NCBI GenBank assembly: GCA_037074615.1
Contig: CM073537.1
Span: 20,789,989 to 20,853,988 of the forward strand
Reading direction: 5' to 3'
DNA: 64,000 nt
DNA from: Leucaena leucocephala
Lineage: Eukaryota > Streptophyta > Magnoliopsida > Fabales > Fabaceae
The notes under the pieces are model-generated. The model saw only the letters and a program-made list of their open reading frames with translations, did no database searches and was not told the DNA's origin. The position numbers and the translations under genes were made by a program. Positions within the stretch are counted from its first letter, which is position 1, and each line of letters opens with the position of its first letter. Below are positions 25,501 through 37,698 of the stretch, in pieces.

Positions 25501-28500
25501 TAACTCATCTTCTTGTCATTGTAATATAGTTTTAAAAAAAAGCCTTTTTTCTACAGGAAGCACATGGTACTCCAAAAAAAACATTTGGTACAGAGGCTGA
25601 TAAAGAGTTGAGGAAATCTCAAATTGAAAGACAACAAGTATACTCTGCATGGACAATTGTTGCTTTTCTTTTAATGATTCAGTTCAAAAATTGACATTAA
25701 TTTTCGTGAGAATCAGCGTTGATTAAGTACCTTTTGTTTCTTTTGGAGTAGGAGAGTGTAGATGCTCTTCTGAAGTGCGTGGCAGAAGCAGACCTTGGGT
25801 TCAGGGAAGGGAAACCGGTTGCAGCTTATACCATTTATAAGTGTTTTCTACATTGGAGATCTTTTGAAGCAGAAAAGACAAGTGTATTTGATCGCCTTAT
25901 TCAGTTGGTTGGTTCTGCTATAGAGGTAATTAATATACCAGAACCTGTTTCTGGTTTATTATTAGTTATTCAGTAAGTCTCCCTCTCTCTTTGGTGTGGG
26001 TGTTTTTTTTTTGGGGGGGGGGGTTGTGAATAACCTCGATAATGCAAAATTCTCTTACAATTGATATTTTATACAACATGGTGACTTTGTAGTTCAATCC
26101 GTGAAAGTTTTCTTCTGCTATTTTACTGTGCGCTTCTTTTAAAATGAAGTTCTCATATTTTCAAAATATTTAGATCTCTACCTTATCGTATTTTTTAGGC
26201 TCAAAGATGGTGATTCCTATGGCAGTGTGAGAACCTTTTCATTAAAGAATTTAATTATGCTATGTTCTTATCCTTTCTCTGAATGATAAGAAGAAATATT
26301 GAAAAAGAATCGGAAACGTTCAATGAAAGAGATACATTTGATTTTTTCTTTTAAACTTCTTAAAATGAATCCCCTTCGATGTCTTTGCAGGATCAAGACA
26401 ACAATGATCACATGACTTATTGGTTATCCAACACATCTGCCTTGTTATTTATTCTACAGCAAAGTCTCAGACCACCTTCAGCACAGAAACCTCCTACCCC
26501 TACAACATCTTTTTTCGGAAGGATTTCCCAAGTATTAAGATTTATAGTTATTTACAAATATCTAATCTAAAACTTGTTGCACGTGACATGAGCTGCAAGT
26601 AAACTGCTCAAGTCATACATCACATCAGTATTTGATCTGCATATACAATTTTTTGGTTGCTAAATATTTTACTTTGTTATTGTATTTACAAGAATGTGTA
26701 AAGTTTTCCAGAATGTATGGTTTATAATTAAAGGTCACGTGATACGCATTTTCCCCTTATGAACGTTATTCTAATCTGAGAACTCTCTTTTTGGAAGATC
26801 TTAATCTGTCTATCAAATAATATTGGTGACTCTTGTTATAGACATTTTCTTTTGTTGTTAGCGTTACATCAATTATATAGAGTCAGTAACTAAGTTGGTT
26901 TGCATTTTATGATGCTTCATATCATAATTAGATTGTTATAACTCAATCTGCAACACGATGCTGTTTCCCAGCTGACCATCATTAAAAAAAAAGTCAACGG
27001 ACACATTCCTGTCTTATTTTTGTATTAGAAGGTTGTTAATAATAATACCAAACTCAATATTTGTACAATGTTGTTTCTCAGAGTTTTCGTTCATCTTCTG
27101 CTGGTACTGGACTTGATACAATTCGCCAAGTTGATGCCAAGTATCCAGCTTTGCTTTTCAAGCAGCAACTTACAGCATATGTGGAAAAGATTTATGGAAT
27201 TGTTCGAGAGAATTTGAAGAAGGACTTGTCGCCTCTGCTTACTTCTTGCATTCAGGTATGGAGGTTCTTTATTTTGACATCACATATAATGATATAAGTT
27301 GTGCTTCTTAATCTGTGTTGTACGAGACAATTTGATTTTAGTTGACTAAAGGTAAATGTCAAGTCGATTATTCCAAGTATGTCAATCCAGGCACCTAAAA
27401 CATCAGAGCAAAGCCAATCAGATGAACAGTCAACTGATAACAGCGCCCCAGCTGGTTCTTGGCAGAACATTATTGATTGCCTTAACAAATTTCTCAATAT
27501 GATGAAAGAAAAGCATGTATGTGAAAGTTTAGTATTTCAGCGATCAGTGATCCCTTGCCTTGCCTATCCCTTTTGTTGTTGTAGAGCAAACTGACTTCTA
27601 CATTTTTTTCAGGTGCCCCCAGTTCTAGTTCAGAAGATATTGACCCAGGTTTTTCAGAACATCAATGTGCAACTCTTTAATAGGTAATGTATCTTTTATC
27701 CTTTGATCAATTCAATGGTAATGCTACGATTATATACATTTGAGTTTGACATGTAATGTGTGCATTCTTGATTCTCTAGCCTCCTTTCAAATAAAGAATA
27801 TTGCACATTTACGAATGGAGAATTTCTAAAATCGGGGTTGGATGAACTAGAAAAATGGTGCAGTGAAGCCACAGAAGAGGTACGCTCCCTTAATATTGTA
27901 ATTGGTCACGCAATGAATACTCCTGAGTTTTTAGAACGTTCCATCCTCCTCTTTTGATGCAAATTTATGCCCCCAAAATTTATGAATAATAATTTTATTT
28001 CTTATTGGCTAATACTAACTTCTATAGCAGTATGCTGGTCCATGCTGGGATGAACTCAAACATGTGAGGCAAGCAGTTGGATTCTTGGTATGTGCTATAC
28101 TTGGCCTTAAAACTCTTTTGCTTTAAATTATCTAGCAACCTGCGGATCTTTGATCTTTAAGTTTCATTCGCTAATATCAGCCTCATCTATTAGTTAACGA
28201 TTTAAAACCATGGATATTGCTATATCATTCTTTTCACTTTATCTTCCTGATTTAATTTGGATGCAATGTCTCTCCCAGGCTAAAAATGAGAAGACCGCAA
28301 TATCCTACGATGATCTCACTAGCGATCTATGTCCTGTAAGTGTTTTTCTCTGATCTGAGTGAATGATAACATGGGTGTATTGAAATATGGTCCTTTTTCT
28401 GGAAAAAATAAAATAAAATAGAAAGGTCAAAAGAACTCAGAACTCTGGAAAGTTACGCATGCTAAAACATGTATTTGGCAATTGGATTAAACCCCAGAAA

Positions 28501-29053
28501 ACATACGTTATTGCTTGTGAAGGAGAATACACTACCATTGTCATACGGCACGTTATTATATGCTTACGCGAACTCTGACCTCTATCTGTTGAATTCAGAT
28601 CCTGAGTGTTCATCAGCAATACCAAATATGTTTACTTTACGGAGAAGTTAGTGAAAGTGAACAATGCGTACCAACAGATGTAAGTGGTAGAAAATGATAA
28701 AGACAGACATACTCATTTTTCTCAGCCGTTGGGTTATCCGGATACTAGTAATTGTAAACATAATTTCATACGCAGGTCACTACAAGGTTGAAGCTTCTAA
28801 TGACAGATGATGCACATCACGACAGCGACTCCTTCATGTTGGACGATAATTCAAGGTCAACCTCATTCATAGACTAAAGATATTCTATTATTGCCATGAA
28901 GAACAAAATTTTGACATTTCTTTGTTTTCCATCTGCAGTATCCCATACTCAGTTGATGAGATTTCTAATTCCCTTCAAGGAAGTAACTCATTAAAAGTAC
29001 AAGCGCCAGCAGAACTTCTTCAAAATGCAGCCTTCCAATTTTTACAGGATTGA
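13534..29053 (+). CDS. Class XI myosin heavy chain, complete, 40 exons
   Basis: Actin motor for organelle and vesicle transport and cytoplasmic streaming. Exon 1 is only the ATG (13534-13536). Exon 2 starts at 14477, and later exons include 16255-16411, 18391-18492, 24062-24325, 24417-24860, 25398-25418 and 28939-29053. By my count the frame stays open for 1,651 residues. Visible parts: an SH3-like N-terminus (VFVEDPEAAWIDGEI); P-loop GESGAGKT at ~156-163; switch I NNNSSRFG at ~209-216; switch II DIYGFES at ~434-440; converter end near 730; six IQ motifs at ~735-879; coiled coil to ~1235; a dilute/globular tail to the end (AKYPALLFKQQL; DELKHVRQAVGFL). Class XI myosins are usually near 1,500 residues. 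The excess lies in exons 24-25, which are duplicated and carry a 25-residue repeat. The tail core (SLEKKVDE...AMQRLEEKL) resembles the MYA1/MYA2-type subgroup, but the exact paralogue is uncertain. Confidence 0.95.
20367..20883. mobile_element. Non-autonomous DNA element inside a myosin intron
   Basis: The ends are near-perfect inverted repeats: CAGGGGCGGAGCC on the left and the complement of GTCTCCGCCCCTG on the right (11 of 13 match). The element is 517 bp, AT-rich inside and CG-rich only at its ends. It sits 27 bp downstream of the exon 16 donor and 57 bp upstream of the next exon. The termini resemble common plant hAT-like elements. No target duplication could be confirmed. Confidence 0.65.
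22329..22350. repeat. Long G tract in a myosin intron
   Basis: A run of about 17 G, then A and six more G, lies in the intron between 22195 and 22637. A second, shorter G run occurs at about 26013-26022 in another intron. Both can form G-quadruplexes and are prone to length error in sequencing. Confidence 0.8.
24435..24734 (+). repeat. Four tandem 75 bp (25-residue) units in the myosin coiled coil
   Basis: Units begin at 24435, 24510, 24585 and 24660. Each encodes EKKVDDTERKSVES followed by ESKPTQDQDTM or a close variant. Every unit is a multiple of three, so the frame is kept. Units are nearly identical, which indicates recent expansion. The unit has a proline and is highly charged, so it may form a flexible linker rather than continuous coiled coil; this last point is inference. 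Confidence 0.95.
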
Positions 29054-29520
29054 GGCCATGGCTTTAGCATTTATAGTCCTCCTCTGATGCATCTTACAGT
29101 TCCAGATTCAAATCCTCTTTCCTGGTCAGACCCCGAGCTGTAAATCCATCCACCTTTTAAAATTTCTCTTTGTAGCATCTGTTTCCCTCGCTGTAAGATA
29201 TTTTCTCAGTTAGTATATTGTATAGTGTACTAGGCTGTTTCCCGTAGTTAAAAAGGTGGGATAGGTTTCATGCTGCCAGTTTACTTCTTCTCATGTGGTC
29301 ACATTCCTTACATTTTTTTATGGGCGCTGAGGTACAATTCTCTGTAGGGTTAAGGGGGTTGAGAATTAACATGTATGATAGGAGGAATTGTTATAGTAGA
29401 TAGTTGTTCTACCACGAATTGGCCACTGTTGTAAGAGCATTGCCCTTTGTAATAGTGTAGGAGTATATCATAAGCTGCTTCCGAGCAATTGTATTGGTTT
29501 TTGAGACTATAGGTCAAATC

Positions 29521-29526
29521 AATAAA
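29521..29526 (+). terminator. Candidate poly(A) signal of the myosin gene
   Basis: AATAAA lies 468 bp after the stop codon, in T-rich 3' sequence. It is the first canonical hexamer I noticed in this strand downstream of the gene. Confidence 0.5.
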
Positions 29527-30596
29527 ATATCACTAGTTTTCTTCCTGTTATTGATCTATCAAGGACTATTTTGTTCGACAACTTAACTGTTAAGCGTTCA
29601 TGAACTATTGCCTTAAAATTTTTAAAAGTCCCTTGACAAAAAGCCACACCTTAATCAGGGGCTAAGATCCCATGCTACTATTACTAATAACATTTCAGTC
29701 GTCAACATATGCACTATTGCTACACAAATTAGCATACATACCCTCGGTTGATTATTTTAGGAAGTGCCTTCATCACAGCATAAGCTCTATCGCCCCTCGA
29801 TCTTGTGTTTGGTGCCTCAATCAAAATTCAGACTTCAATAATACTCATAGCCAACAATCAGCCCATTTAAGTACAATAACGTCGGGAAATTTACCATTCA
29901 TTCCTTGTCAATTTGATACTATGCAAGCTTAACCGACAAATTTCCTCACTTGTCCAATAACATAGAAGGAAAAACAAAACCAAGTCCAACAATAGCAGAT
30001 TGACTGTGCCTCAGGCACAGTGTTATTTACGGTGGAGGAAAAACAGAAAGAAAACGGATTAATAATGCAACATTTGACAGGCTCTTGAAGAAAATCTGAA
30101 TCTCTTCATCACACCAAGCTTCATCTCTCTTTCAAATTCCCACATTTTAGGTAAGAAATAGGAGCATAGTTTAGTCTTTCCACTACTCTCTATTCTATGT
30201 ATTGTTGACTCAGACCACCGGAACATTATTCAGAGACGAGGCATCAAGCAGCGTAAGACAATGTCACTAGTATTACACCTAAGCAATGAATGACATTTGG
30301 GAGAACATACATAAAAAAAGTCACATGATATGGAAATTTTCCCTATATGGGGAGAAACTTTATGAATATCTTTCCGTTTTCACTGTTACAATCAAATGAG
30401 AACTGCAAAAACAAATATACTATCTAAGTAAACTATAGATACTAATGGCAAGCGTAAAACACTCATCTAAATTCCTGTTTTAAAGCGTGCAAATTCACAG
30501 TATGACGTGGCAGTTGACCAATAAGAACAGAGAAAATAAGAAACAGAGAAACAAGAAGCAGCCAGAAGGTTAATTCTTACAAAGTGAAAGCAGTGC
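29527..30596. other. Space between convergent genes
   Basis: Lies between the myosin 3' end and the GnTII stop codon and probably includes the GnTII 3' UTR. No coding frame or repeat of note. Confidence 0.5.
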
Positions 30597-31886
30597 CTAC
30601 GCCTCTATGGAGTGATACATGTGGGCAAAATTCGAACACAAGTGACGGTCTCTGTTATCCCCCCAGCCTCCCCAACCCTTAAATCCAGCTTTATACCCAG
30701 GCTGATTTTTATAGACGCTTACTTCCCAGTCTGATCCAATGTTAGGAACCTTGTCCTGCTCCTCTATTTGAATGTTAACCATACCGCTGTCGATGCAAAC
30801 TTTGTTGTCCCCTTGACCCTGATGCAAGCCACATTTCCCAAAGTGAACTGCACTAGTCCTTGGACCTCGTAGTGAGTAAACAGGACTGCCAAATGAGGGA
30901 TAAACAGTTGCCCACATTGTGATATCCCAGTTGTAATCATCAAAAGAACAAAATTCCCTAGCCTTCATGTGTATTTTCCTCCAAACAGTCCTGTTAAAGG
31001 AGTAACCTACATTTCCCATTCTTTCTGCAATCAAGCTTTCCCACCCTTCTCCTCTTGAGTTCACATCAGAAGGCGCCAAATTTGCAGCATAGCAATCAGA
31101 ACATTTTTTAGACTTAAGTGAGATTAGCATCTGTAAATTGCGATATGCATTCGGAAATATGAAGTGGTCCTCTTCAATGAAAAGAATGTGGCCAGGATGC
31201 TTCCTTGTCTCTTTCAATCCATCCCAAATAGTGTTCATCATCCACCACCAATGATGCTTCAACGAAACAATCTTTGGCGAGCGATGGTTGCCATACTGAT
31301 CAGGATTTCCTAGGCAATGTTTTTCACTAGCATCATCCTTATCCTTACAGTCAGAAGGCGAGACTCCAGGAAAACTATTAGAAAACAGATGAGGTGAGTA
31401 AGGAGCAAATATCTGTTTAACTTGGCAAAATCTGATTCCATCAATGATCCTGTTCATATTCTCAAAGTACCCATCATGACTAACAATTAGTAAGGTTTCA
31501 TTGATGCCCTCCACCTTTGAAAGGCTGTCAACAACTATTTGGAGATATTGAGACCGGTTGTGAACATATAGAACAATAATAATATGATCCTTGGCCAGAG
31601 TTGGATATAGATCCAGGTTTTTTGGAGGCAACTGGTTTCTCTTCTCCAGCTCCAAGGATAAGTCATTCTGTTGAGGTAGGTGAAAGTTGTATAGCTGTCT
31701 GCTAGACTTCCAGACAGATGCTTTGCCATCGTCAACTTCATTTATAGGAAGTGTTGCAGTGGTTGATCTTGAATTAGATCCAAGAACGAATTGAAGTAGT
31801 ATAACCCCAGATAACGTAATGAATACTACACATAATAGACGGCGCAAAGCCACATCTCTGAGATGGGGTTTTTTGCTTGCTGCCAT
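30597..31886 (-). CDS. GNT2: alpha-1,6-mannosyl-glycoprotein 2-beta-N-acetylglucosaminyltransferase (GnTII)
   Basis: A Golgi enzyme that adds N-acetylglucosamine in beta-1,2 linkage to the alpha-1,6 mannose arm, making complex-type N-glycans after GnTI and mannosidase II. The single-exon frame gives 429 residues, close to the plant family length. It has a type II membrane topology: a short basic cytosolic tail (KKPHLRDVALRR), one hydrophobic segment at ~17-36 (LLCVVFITLSGVILLQFVLG), then a luminal stem and a GT16 catalytic domain. Recognisable family segments are the acidic metal-binding region HILFIEEDHFIFPNAYRN, CSDCYAANLAPSDVNSRGEG, and the C-terminal GWGGWGDNRDRHLCSNFAHM. Cysteines expected for disulphides are present. 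No lesions are seen. It is convergent with the myosin gene. The first in-frame Met lies right before the membrane anchor, which supports the chosen start. Confidence 0.95.
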   Translation of the reverse strand: MAASKKPHLRDVALRRLLCVVFITLSGVILLQFVLGSNSRSTTATLPINEVDDGKASVWKSSRQLYNFHLPQQNDLSLELEKRNQLPPKNLDLYPTLAKDHIIIVLYVHNRSQYLQIVVDSLSKVEGINETLLIVSHDGYFENMNRIIDGIRFCQVKQIFAPYSPHLFSNSFPGVSPSDCKDKDDASEKHCLGNPDQYGNHRSPKIVSLKHHWWWMMNTIWDGLKETRKHPGHILFIEEDHFIFPNAYRNLQMLISLKSKKCSDCYAANLAPSDVNSRGEGWESLIAERMGNVGYSFNRTVWRKIHMKAREFCSFDDYNWDITMWATVYPSFGSPVYSLRGPRTSAVHFGKCGLHQGQGDNKVCIDSGMVNIQIEEQDKVPNIGSDWEVSVYKNQPGYKAGFKGWGGWGDNRDRHLCSNFAHMYHSIEA

Positions 31887-33181
31887 AGAACTAACTATAC
31901 AGGAACAATAGAAAGGGTTTAAAGAAACTTACAACTATGACCAAGCATTTATTGCTTCATTAAAGTGATCAAAGAAATAGCTATGAGCTCAAATTAGAAA
32001 AAAAAAAATCCATTACTAGATATACTTTTAAGTGTTGAATTGAACTAAGCACCCTGAATCTAAGATGGCCCAGATATTGAGATTGAAGCAAACAAACCAA
32101 CTTCAAGACGAAGCCCCAAATCTGATTTTATAGATATCCTTTGCTCCTCCAAATCAAGTTTCTTGAAGGAAAACCTGCAAAACCTATGTGGAGAGTTATA
32201 AAAATAAAGAAGGCGATAAAATCAAGCGAGAGGGAAATTGAAGACAGAACAGTGGTCGGGGGAAAAGTATGAAAGTGGAATTGCGACACAAATTAATGTT
32301 TGGAGAATAGAAACGTAAGGAAAAATCAAACATAACGGAGTTGCGAGGCTTCTATCGAAGTGCCGGCAATTTCACGGAAGGCTGTGCTCACTTGAAGGAA
32401 AACTACGTTTGACTGACCGAAAATCAAAAGTAGTATCTCATATCTTTATTTTGGACCTTTTCTTCGGCCTGGTACCTTTACTATTTTTTTTTAAAAAAAC
32501 TTTAACTGCAATTTCTTCCATTTTATAATCAATATATCAAGAATAATCTAAAAAATTCCATATATTTACATTATAAAATTATAATCGCCATATACTTTAC
32601 CCACACTATTTGCATTGATACAAGGTGATGGGTGATGAGAGGAATAGGTAGGTAATTGGTTGTAAATTTTGCTTTTTCTTTCTCTTTTTTTTTATAAAAA
32701 TTTTTAGAAATGGGTTGAGCTCATCCACGATCTAAGGGTAGGGCAAAGTCTCTCTTCTTCTTATGCGATATCAATATCGGGCGAAACGAGCCGTCTATTA
32801 TCTTCAGGCGTAAACCTAGGCACCTAGGAGCTAGGATGCCTCCCCAAGCGCCGCGATTGAAATCACAATAAAGTGATACTTCCTAAGAATTGAATACACT
32901 CTAAATAGTCATATATCTCATCCCTAGATGCTTTTTCTTTTTTTGATTCCCATGTATTATTTGTCTTTGTGCCTACTTTTTTTTTTGGTTACCCACCCGA
33001 TTCATCGGAACTTTGCCTCGACTATATCCGGATCCGACCCGCGTCGCGCACCTGGCTATGGTGGGTGAGTCTCCCAACGGAGATTTTCTGTGTATGCCAA
33101 GGCTCAAATTTGAGACCTCGCTTAAATAATACTGAGTCGCTTACTACTCGGACCAACCCCGTTGTGCCTATTTTGATCAGT
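31887..33181. other. GnTII upstream region with degraded repeats
   Basis: Includes the likely GnTII 5' UTR and promoter (31887-32400). It is followed by repeat-like DNA: 32715-32852 has a diverged relative at 46976-47095, and 32970-33175 is a comparatively GC-rich stretch (ACCCACCCGATTC, GGATCCGACCCGCGTCGCG) that looks like old transposon sequence. No intact gene. Confidence 0.55.
32715..32852 (+). repeat. Dispersed repeat, less decayed copy
   Basis: The core GATATCAATATCGGGCGAAACG...GTCTATTATCTTCAGGCGTAAACC aligns, in the same orientation, with 46976-47095. Most differences are G-to-A or C-to-T in the other copy. No coding potential is seen; the family is not identified. Confidence 0.65.
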
Positions 33182-33198
33182 AATAGTGTTGATCAGTA

Positions 33199-33498
33199 AT
33201 GGGGGAAAGTGAAAGAGTTGCTAGAGAAGAGAAAAATAGAGGAAGCATGCGTAAGATTGTGGGCCCAAAGGAAATGAGAGAGTTTATTACAAAGGAAGGC
33301 CATTACTTAGTCCATGACGTAGGCCCATATCAATTGCCCAAGATTGTAGAGTCCAATGGTATAAGAATAGAGGAAGTGGACCCTGGTGAGTTAGAGAGTG
33401 GGCCAATTGTTATGGGACAATGTCCTATTATTAATGAAGTTAGTGAGACCAGCGAAGAAACCATGGTGCTTGAGACCCAATTCTCACAAGAGAATTAA
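33199..33498 (+). pseudogene. LINE ORF1 C-terminal remnant
   Basis: A 99-codon hydrophilic frame (MGESERVAREEKNRG at its start, LETQFSQEN at its end) occupies the position of ORF1 in plant LINEs. No CCHC zinc knuckle or RNA-binding domain remains. The ATG starts 6 bp inside the LINE boundary, so it is an internal Met of a longer ancestral ORF1 rather than a real start. Confidence 0.6.
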
Positions 33499-33549
33499 TT
33501 GGGCCTTTATGTTTGGGTTAAAAGGTAACTCTTAGCTCTTTTTATTTTT

Positions 33550-36500
33550 ATGGATAATTTATTATATTGGAATACAAGAGGAGTTTGTGCTAAGGGGCTC
33601 CTTAGAAATTTAAAAACAGTTTGCAATAGACTGAAACCAAATATTATTATTTTATCTGAAACTAAATGTGCAGAGGCGACTCGTTTTCAATTCCTTCATT
33701 CATGGGGTTTTGATTGTCTTAGAATTATTCCTAGCTCAGGTCGTCCAGGAGGTTTAATTGCGGCTTGGAGAAGTGACGTAATTAAACTCTCAGTTTTACT
33801 GAAAAATAGACAATATTTCCATCTTCAATGTGAAATTGTTGGACGGCCTTTTTTTTATTGACAGCAGTTTATGCAATTCCACACTCTAATTATCGTCAAA
33901 TGTTATGGAATGATTTAAAGAATTTATCTGCCAATATTACTATGCCGTGGGTGGTTTATGGTGATTTTAATGATATTCTCTACTGCACTGATAGAATTGG
34001 GGGTGTTGGTGGTTCTAACAACAGAATAAGATGATTTCAGGACAGAGTAAAGGATTGTGGTCTGTCAGATATGGGATATCAAGGACCAAAATTTACGTGG
34101 AAAGGTCCTAAAATTGCTGGGTGCTCTCGATTATATGAAAGATTGGATCGAGCTTTGGCTAATATAAAATTTTTAAATGATCTATCAGAATGTGTTTTGA
34201 AGGTATGTCATAGAACTCAATTTTCTGATCATAATCCTATTATGTTACAATTTATAAATAATTCTAATAATGGTAGACATAGACCATTTAGGTTTGAGGC
34301 TATGTGGCTTAGTCATGACAATTTTAACGAATTTTTATCTAATACTTGGATTAATTATGATGATTTTAATAAATCTCTGGAAGAATTGAGTACTCTTCTT
34401 ATTGACTGGAACAAAAATATTTTTGGATTTATAGAAAAAAGGAAAAAAAATCTTTTAGCCCGTTTGAGTGGTATTCAAAGTTCCCCGAATTATACTTATT
34501 CAAAATTTTTAAATTCTCTTGAAAAGAGTTTGCAAACTAAATTAGAAGACATTTTGAAATTGGAAGAAGTAAAATGGTTTCAAAAAGCTAGGACTGATTG
34601 GATTACTAAAGGTGATCGGAATACCCGTTATTATCATCTAAAGACTAAAATGCGAAGAAGGAGGAATAGAATCTTGACTTTAAAGGATGATAGAGGGAAG
34701 TGGATTGAGGAAGAATCTATGCTGATATTTATGGTAATAAATTATTTTAAAACTCTTTATGATTGTTATGATACTGCTTCTTGTATTTTACAAACAGAAA
34801 CAAATTTTCCTTTGGATGTTAAAAGGCGCCTTAGTAACTTAGGTTGTTTACCTAACGATAGTGAAATAAAGGAAGCTTTGTTTTCTATGGGGTCTTATAA
34901 GGCCCCTGGTTGGGATGGATTCTCCCCACTTTTTTATCAAGCCAATTGGAGTGTTGTTGGGAGTTCCTTATGTAAATTTGTCAAAACTGCTTTTGAAAAA
35001 GGGTCAATTCAAGATAGTGCAAATAAGACTTTGATTTCTCTCATACCAAAAAGGGATCATCCAGAGGTTATTGGTCATTTTAGACCTATCTCCTTATGTA
35101 CAGTTCATTATAAATGTATCACTAAGGTGATTGTTAGCAGGTTGAGGAGTGTCATGGATGATATTGTTTCCCCGTATCAATCAAGCTTTATTAAAGGAAG
35201 GCATATACAAGATAATATTATTGTGGGACAAGAAATAATGCATACAATGAAGAAATCTAGAGGAAAAACTGGCTTAATGGCTATAAAGATTGATCTTGAG
35301 AAAGCATATGATCGCATTAGGTGGGACTTTATCCAACAGGTTCTTATTGATGTTGGTCTAGATCATAGTCTTATTAACCTTATTATGGCTTGTGTGACAT
35401 CTGTTTCTTATAATGTTTTATGGAATGGTTCTCAAACTGAATTTTTTATCCTAAAAGAGGTCTCCGACAAGGAGACCCTATCTCACCTCTTTTGTTTGTG
35501 CTATGTTTAGACAGGTTGTCTCACCTCATATTAGATGCTGTGAATAATGGCCAGTGGAAACCAATCGTGGTTTCTAATAGTGGGCCAGCTATTTCTCATA
35601 TTATGTTTGCAGATGACCTCCTTCTATTTGGAGTAGCAAATGAAAGACAGGCTAATTGCATGATGGATTGTTTGGACAAATTCTGTCTCGCTTCAGGGGG
35701 GAAAATTAGTAAGAGTAAATCTTCTATATTTTTTTCACCAAAGGTGCATGTGAACACTCGGAGAAGAATAAGTGATATTTTAGGAATGAGTATATCAGCT
35801 GATATAGGGAAGTATTTGGGTTTTCCAATCATCAGAGGGAGGAAACTCAAGGATACATTTCAGTATATCATTGATAGAGTTAAGTCTAAACTTGCAGTTT
35901 GGAAAGAAAATACCCTTTCAGTGGCTGGTAGGATCACGTTGGCAAAGTCTGTTTTAAGTTCTATTCCTGTTTATTCTATACTAGTTTCCAAGATTCCTAT
36001 CTCTATATGTCAGGAAGTGGAGAAGTTACAAAGGAATTTTATATGGGGCAACAACCAATCTTCACATGGATTTCATCCTATTGGATGGGAACAAATTGTT
36101 AGGCCTAAATTAAATGGTGGTCTGGGATTTGAGAAACTCGCATCTCTCAACCGTGCGTGTGGAGCTAAATTAGCCTGGAATTTAGTTAATGGAGGCAAAG
36201 GTTTGTGGGTTAATGTGCTTCTGCATAAATACATGCTAAGGAATGATGAGAACTTACTTGAGGCAAGAAAGGGAGATTCAGCGATGTGGAAGTTCATTTT
36301 TCAACAGAAAGATATAGTTGATCTTGGCACAAGATGGCATATCAGAAATGGGGAGTTAGTGAGTTTTTTTACTGATAATTGGTTGTTTCCTGATATAAAA
36401 TTAAAAGCAATGTCTCTTAGACCTCTGACATCTGACGAAGAAAATAGTAGAGTTATAGACTGGATTGATTCAGGAACTTGAGATTTTCAAAGACTTGCTG

Positions 36501-37639
36501 AGATTCTCCCAAGTGATGCTTTTCAACGATTATTTAGTGTATTGCCACCTATGTCGGAAGCAGGGAATGATGTAATGGCTTGGAATGCTACAAATGAGGG
36601 TACTTTTACTATTAAAAGTGCATATTTTCTAATTGAGTCCCAGTCGGCGAATACATATAGCTCTATCTATAAAGACATTTGGAAATGGAAGGGAGCTGAG
36701 CGTATCCGAGTCTTCATGTGGATAACTATCAATAATCGATTACCGACTAATGTTTGGAGAAGTAAGTGGACTTCAACTACTTTATTATGTCAATATTGCA
36801 ACAACGGTATTGAGGATATCTTACATATTCTCCGGGACTGTAGTTATGCTAGACAAGTTTGGTCTAGATTGCTGGATCCCAAGTATTATTCTCCATTTTT
36901 TAGGACTCCCTTACGAGACTGGTTTGCTTTAAATCTCAAGAGAGAGTTAGGAGTTGAGGGTATTAGTAACTGGGGATTAATTTGGGGAGTTGCAATTTGG
37001 AGGTTATGGAATTGGAGAAATCATGCTAATTTTGATATGAATTTCTGTAAACCTGTGGATCCTTGCTCAATTATTTTGCAAACATGGGAAAGTTTCGTAC
37101 AGATTCAAGATGATCAGGTAGTAAAGGAGATTAATGTTCAAAATGCCCTTAGCTGGCAACCTCCTGCTATGGGATGGTTTAAAATTAATGTTGATGGAGC
37201 GTGTACGATAGATAATAGTAAGGCTGGTTGTGGTGGTATTATTAGAGATCATTTAGGTAATTGGGTGGCTGGTTTTACAAGTAAGTTAGGCTCTTGTAGT
37301 GTGATTGAAACAGAGCAGTGGGCTGTGTATAAAGGACTACAACTGGCTTGGGACCTACGTCCAAAGAAAATTATTCTAGAATCTGACTCAAAGAATGTTA
37401 TGACTATGTTGGCGAACCTCAATACTGATACATGCAGTTTACTAGTAGCCCAGATAAAGAGACTCCTGCAATTATCTTGGGACATCAAGCTACAGTATAT
37501 TTCGAGAGTTCAAAACAAGATTGCAGATACTTTGGCCAAAAAGGGATTGAATTCTACGGAGATATTATATGATTGTCCTCCACAATTGGAGTCTATAGTT
37601 TTCACTGAGTGTTTGGGATCTAATCCCCTTATGAATTAG
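33550..37639 (+). pseudogene. LINE ORF2: endonuclease, reverse transcriptase, RNase H (broken)
   Basis: The endonuclease begins LLYWNTRGVCAKG with the ILSETK motif. The RT core has SYKAPGWDGFSP, LIPKRDHPE, KIDLEKAYDRIRWDF and the catalytic FADDLLLFG. It is followed by a zf-RVT-like Cys/His region (CQYCNNGIEDILHILRDC) and an RNase H domain starting KINVDGACTIDNSKAGCGG with ILESDSKN and IADTLAKKG. I see four lesions: a frameshift in the T run at 33849-33856, TGA at 34032-34034, a one-base frameshift near 35448, and TGA at 36479-36481. Both stops sit where a Trp codon fits the frame, consistent with G-to-A change. The element cannot make active ORF2 protein as read here. Confidence 0.93.
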
Positions 37640-37698
37640 TCATATTTATTTTTAGGGCATATGGCCCTTATGTATACCAAAAAAAAAAATAGTGTTGA

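Larger units (their letters stand above)
33182..37698 (+). mobile_element. 5'-truncated L1-type LINE with an 11 bp target duplication
   Basis: The insertion runs from 33193 to 37687 and ends in a run of A after ATGTATACC. It is flanked by AATAGTGTTGA at 33182-33192 and 37688-37698. Order is: an ORF1 C-terminal remnant, ORF2 endonuclease, reverse transcriptase, zinc-knuckle-like region and RNase H. ORF1 retains only ~99 codons without the nucleic-acid-binding zinc knuckle, so the element is 5'-truncated. A short hairpin, AGGGC-ATATG-GCCCT, sits just before the A tail, as is common at LINE 3' ends. Few lesions suggest a fairly recent insertion. Confidence 0.95.
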
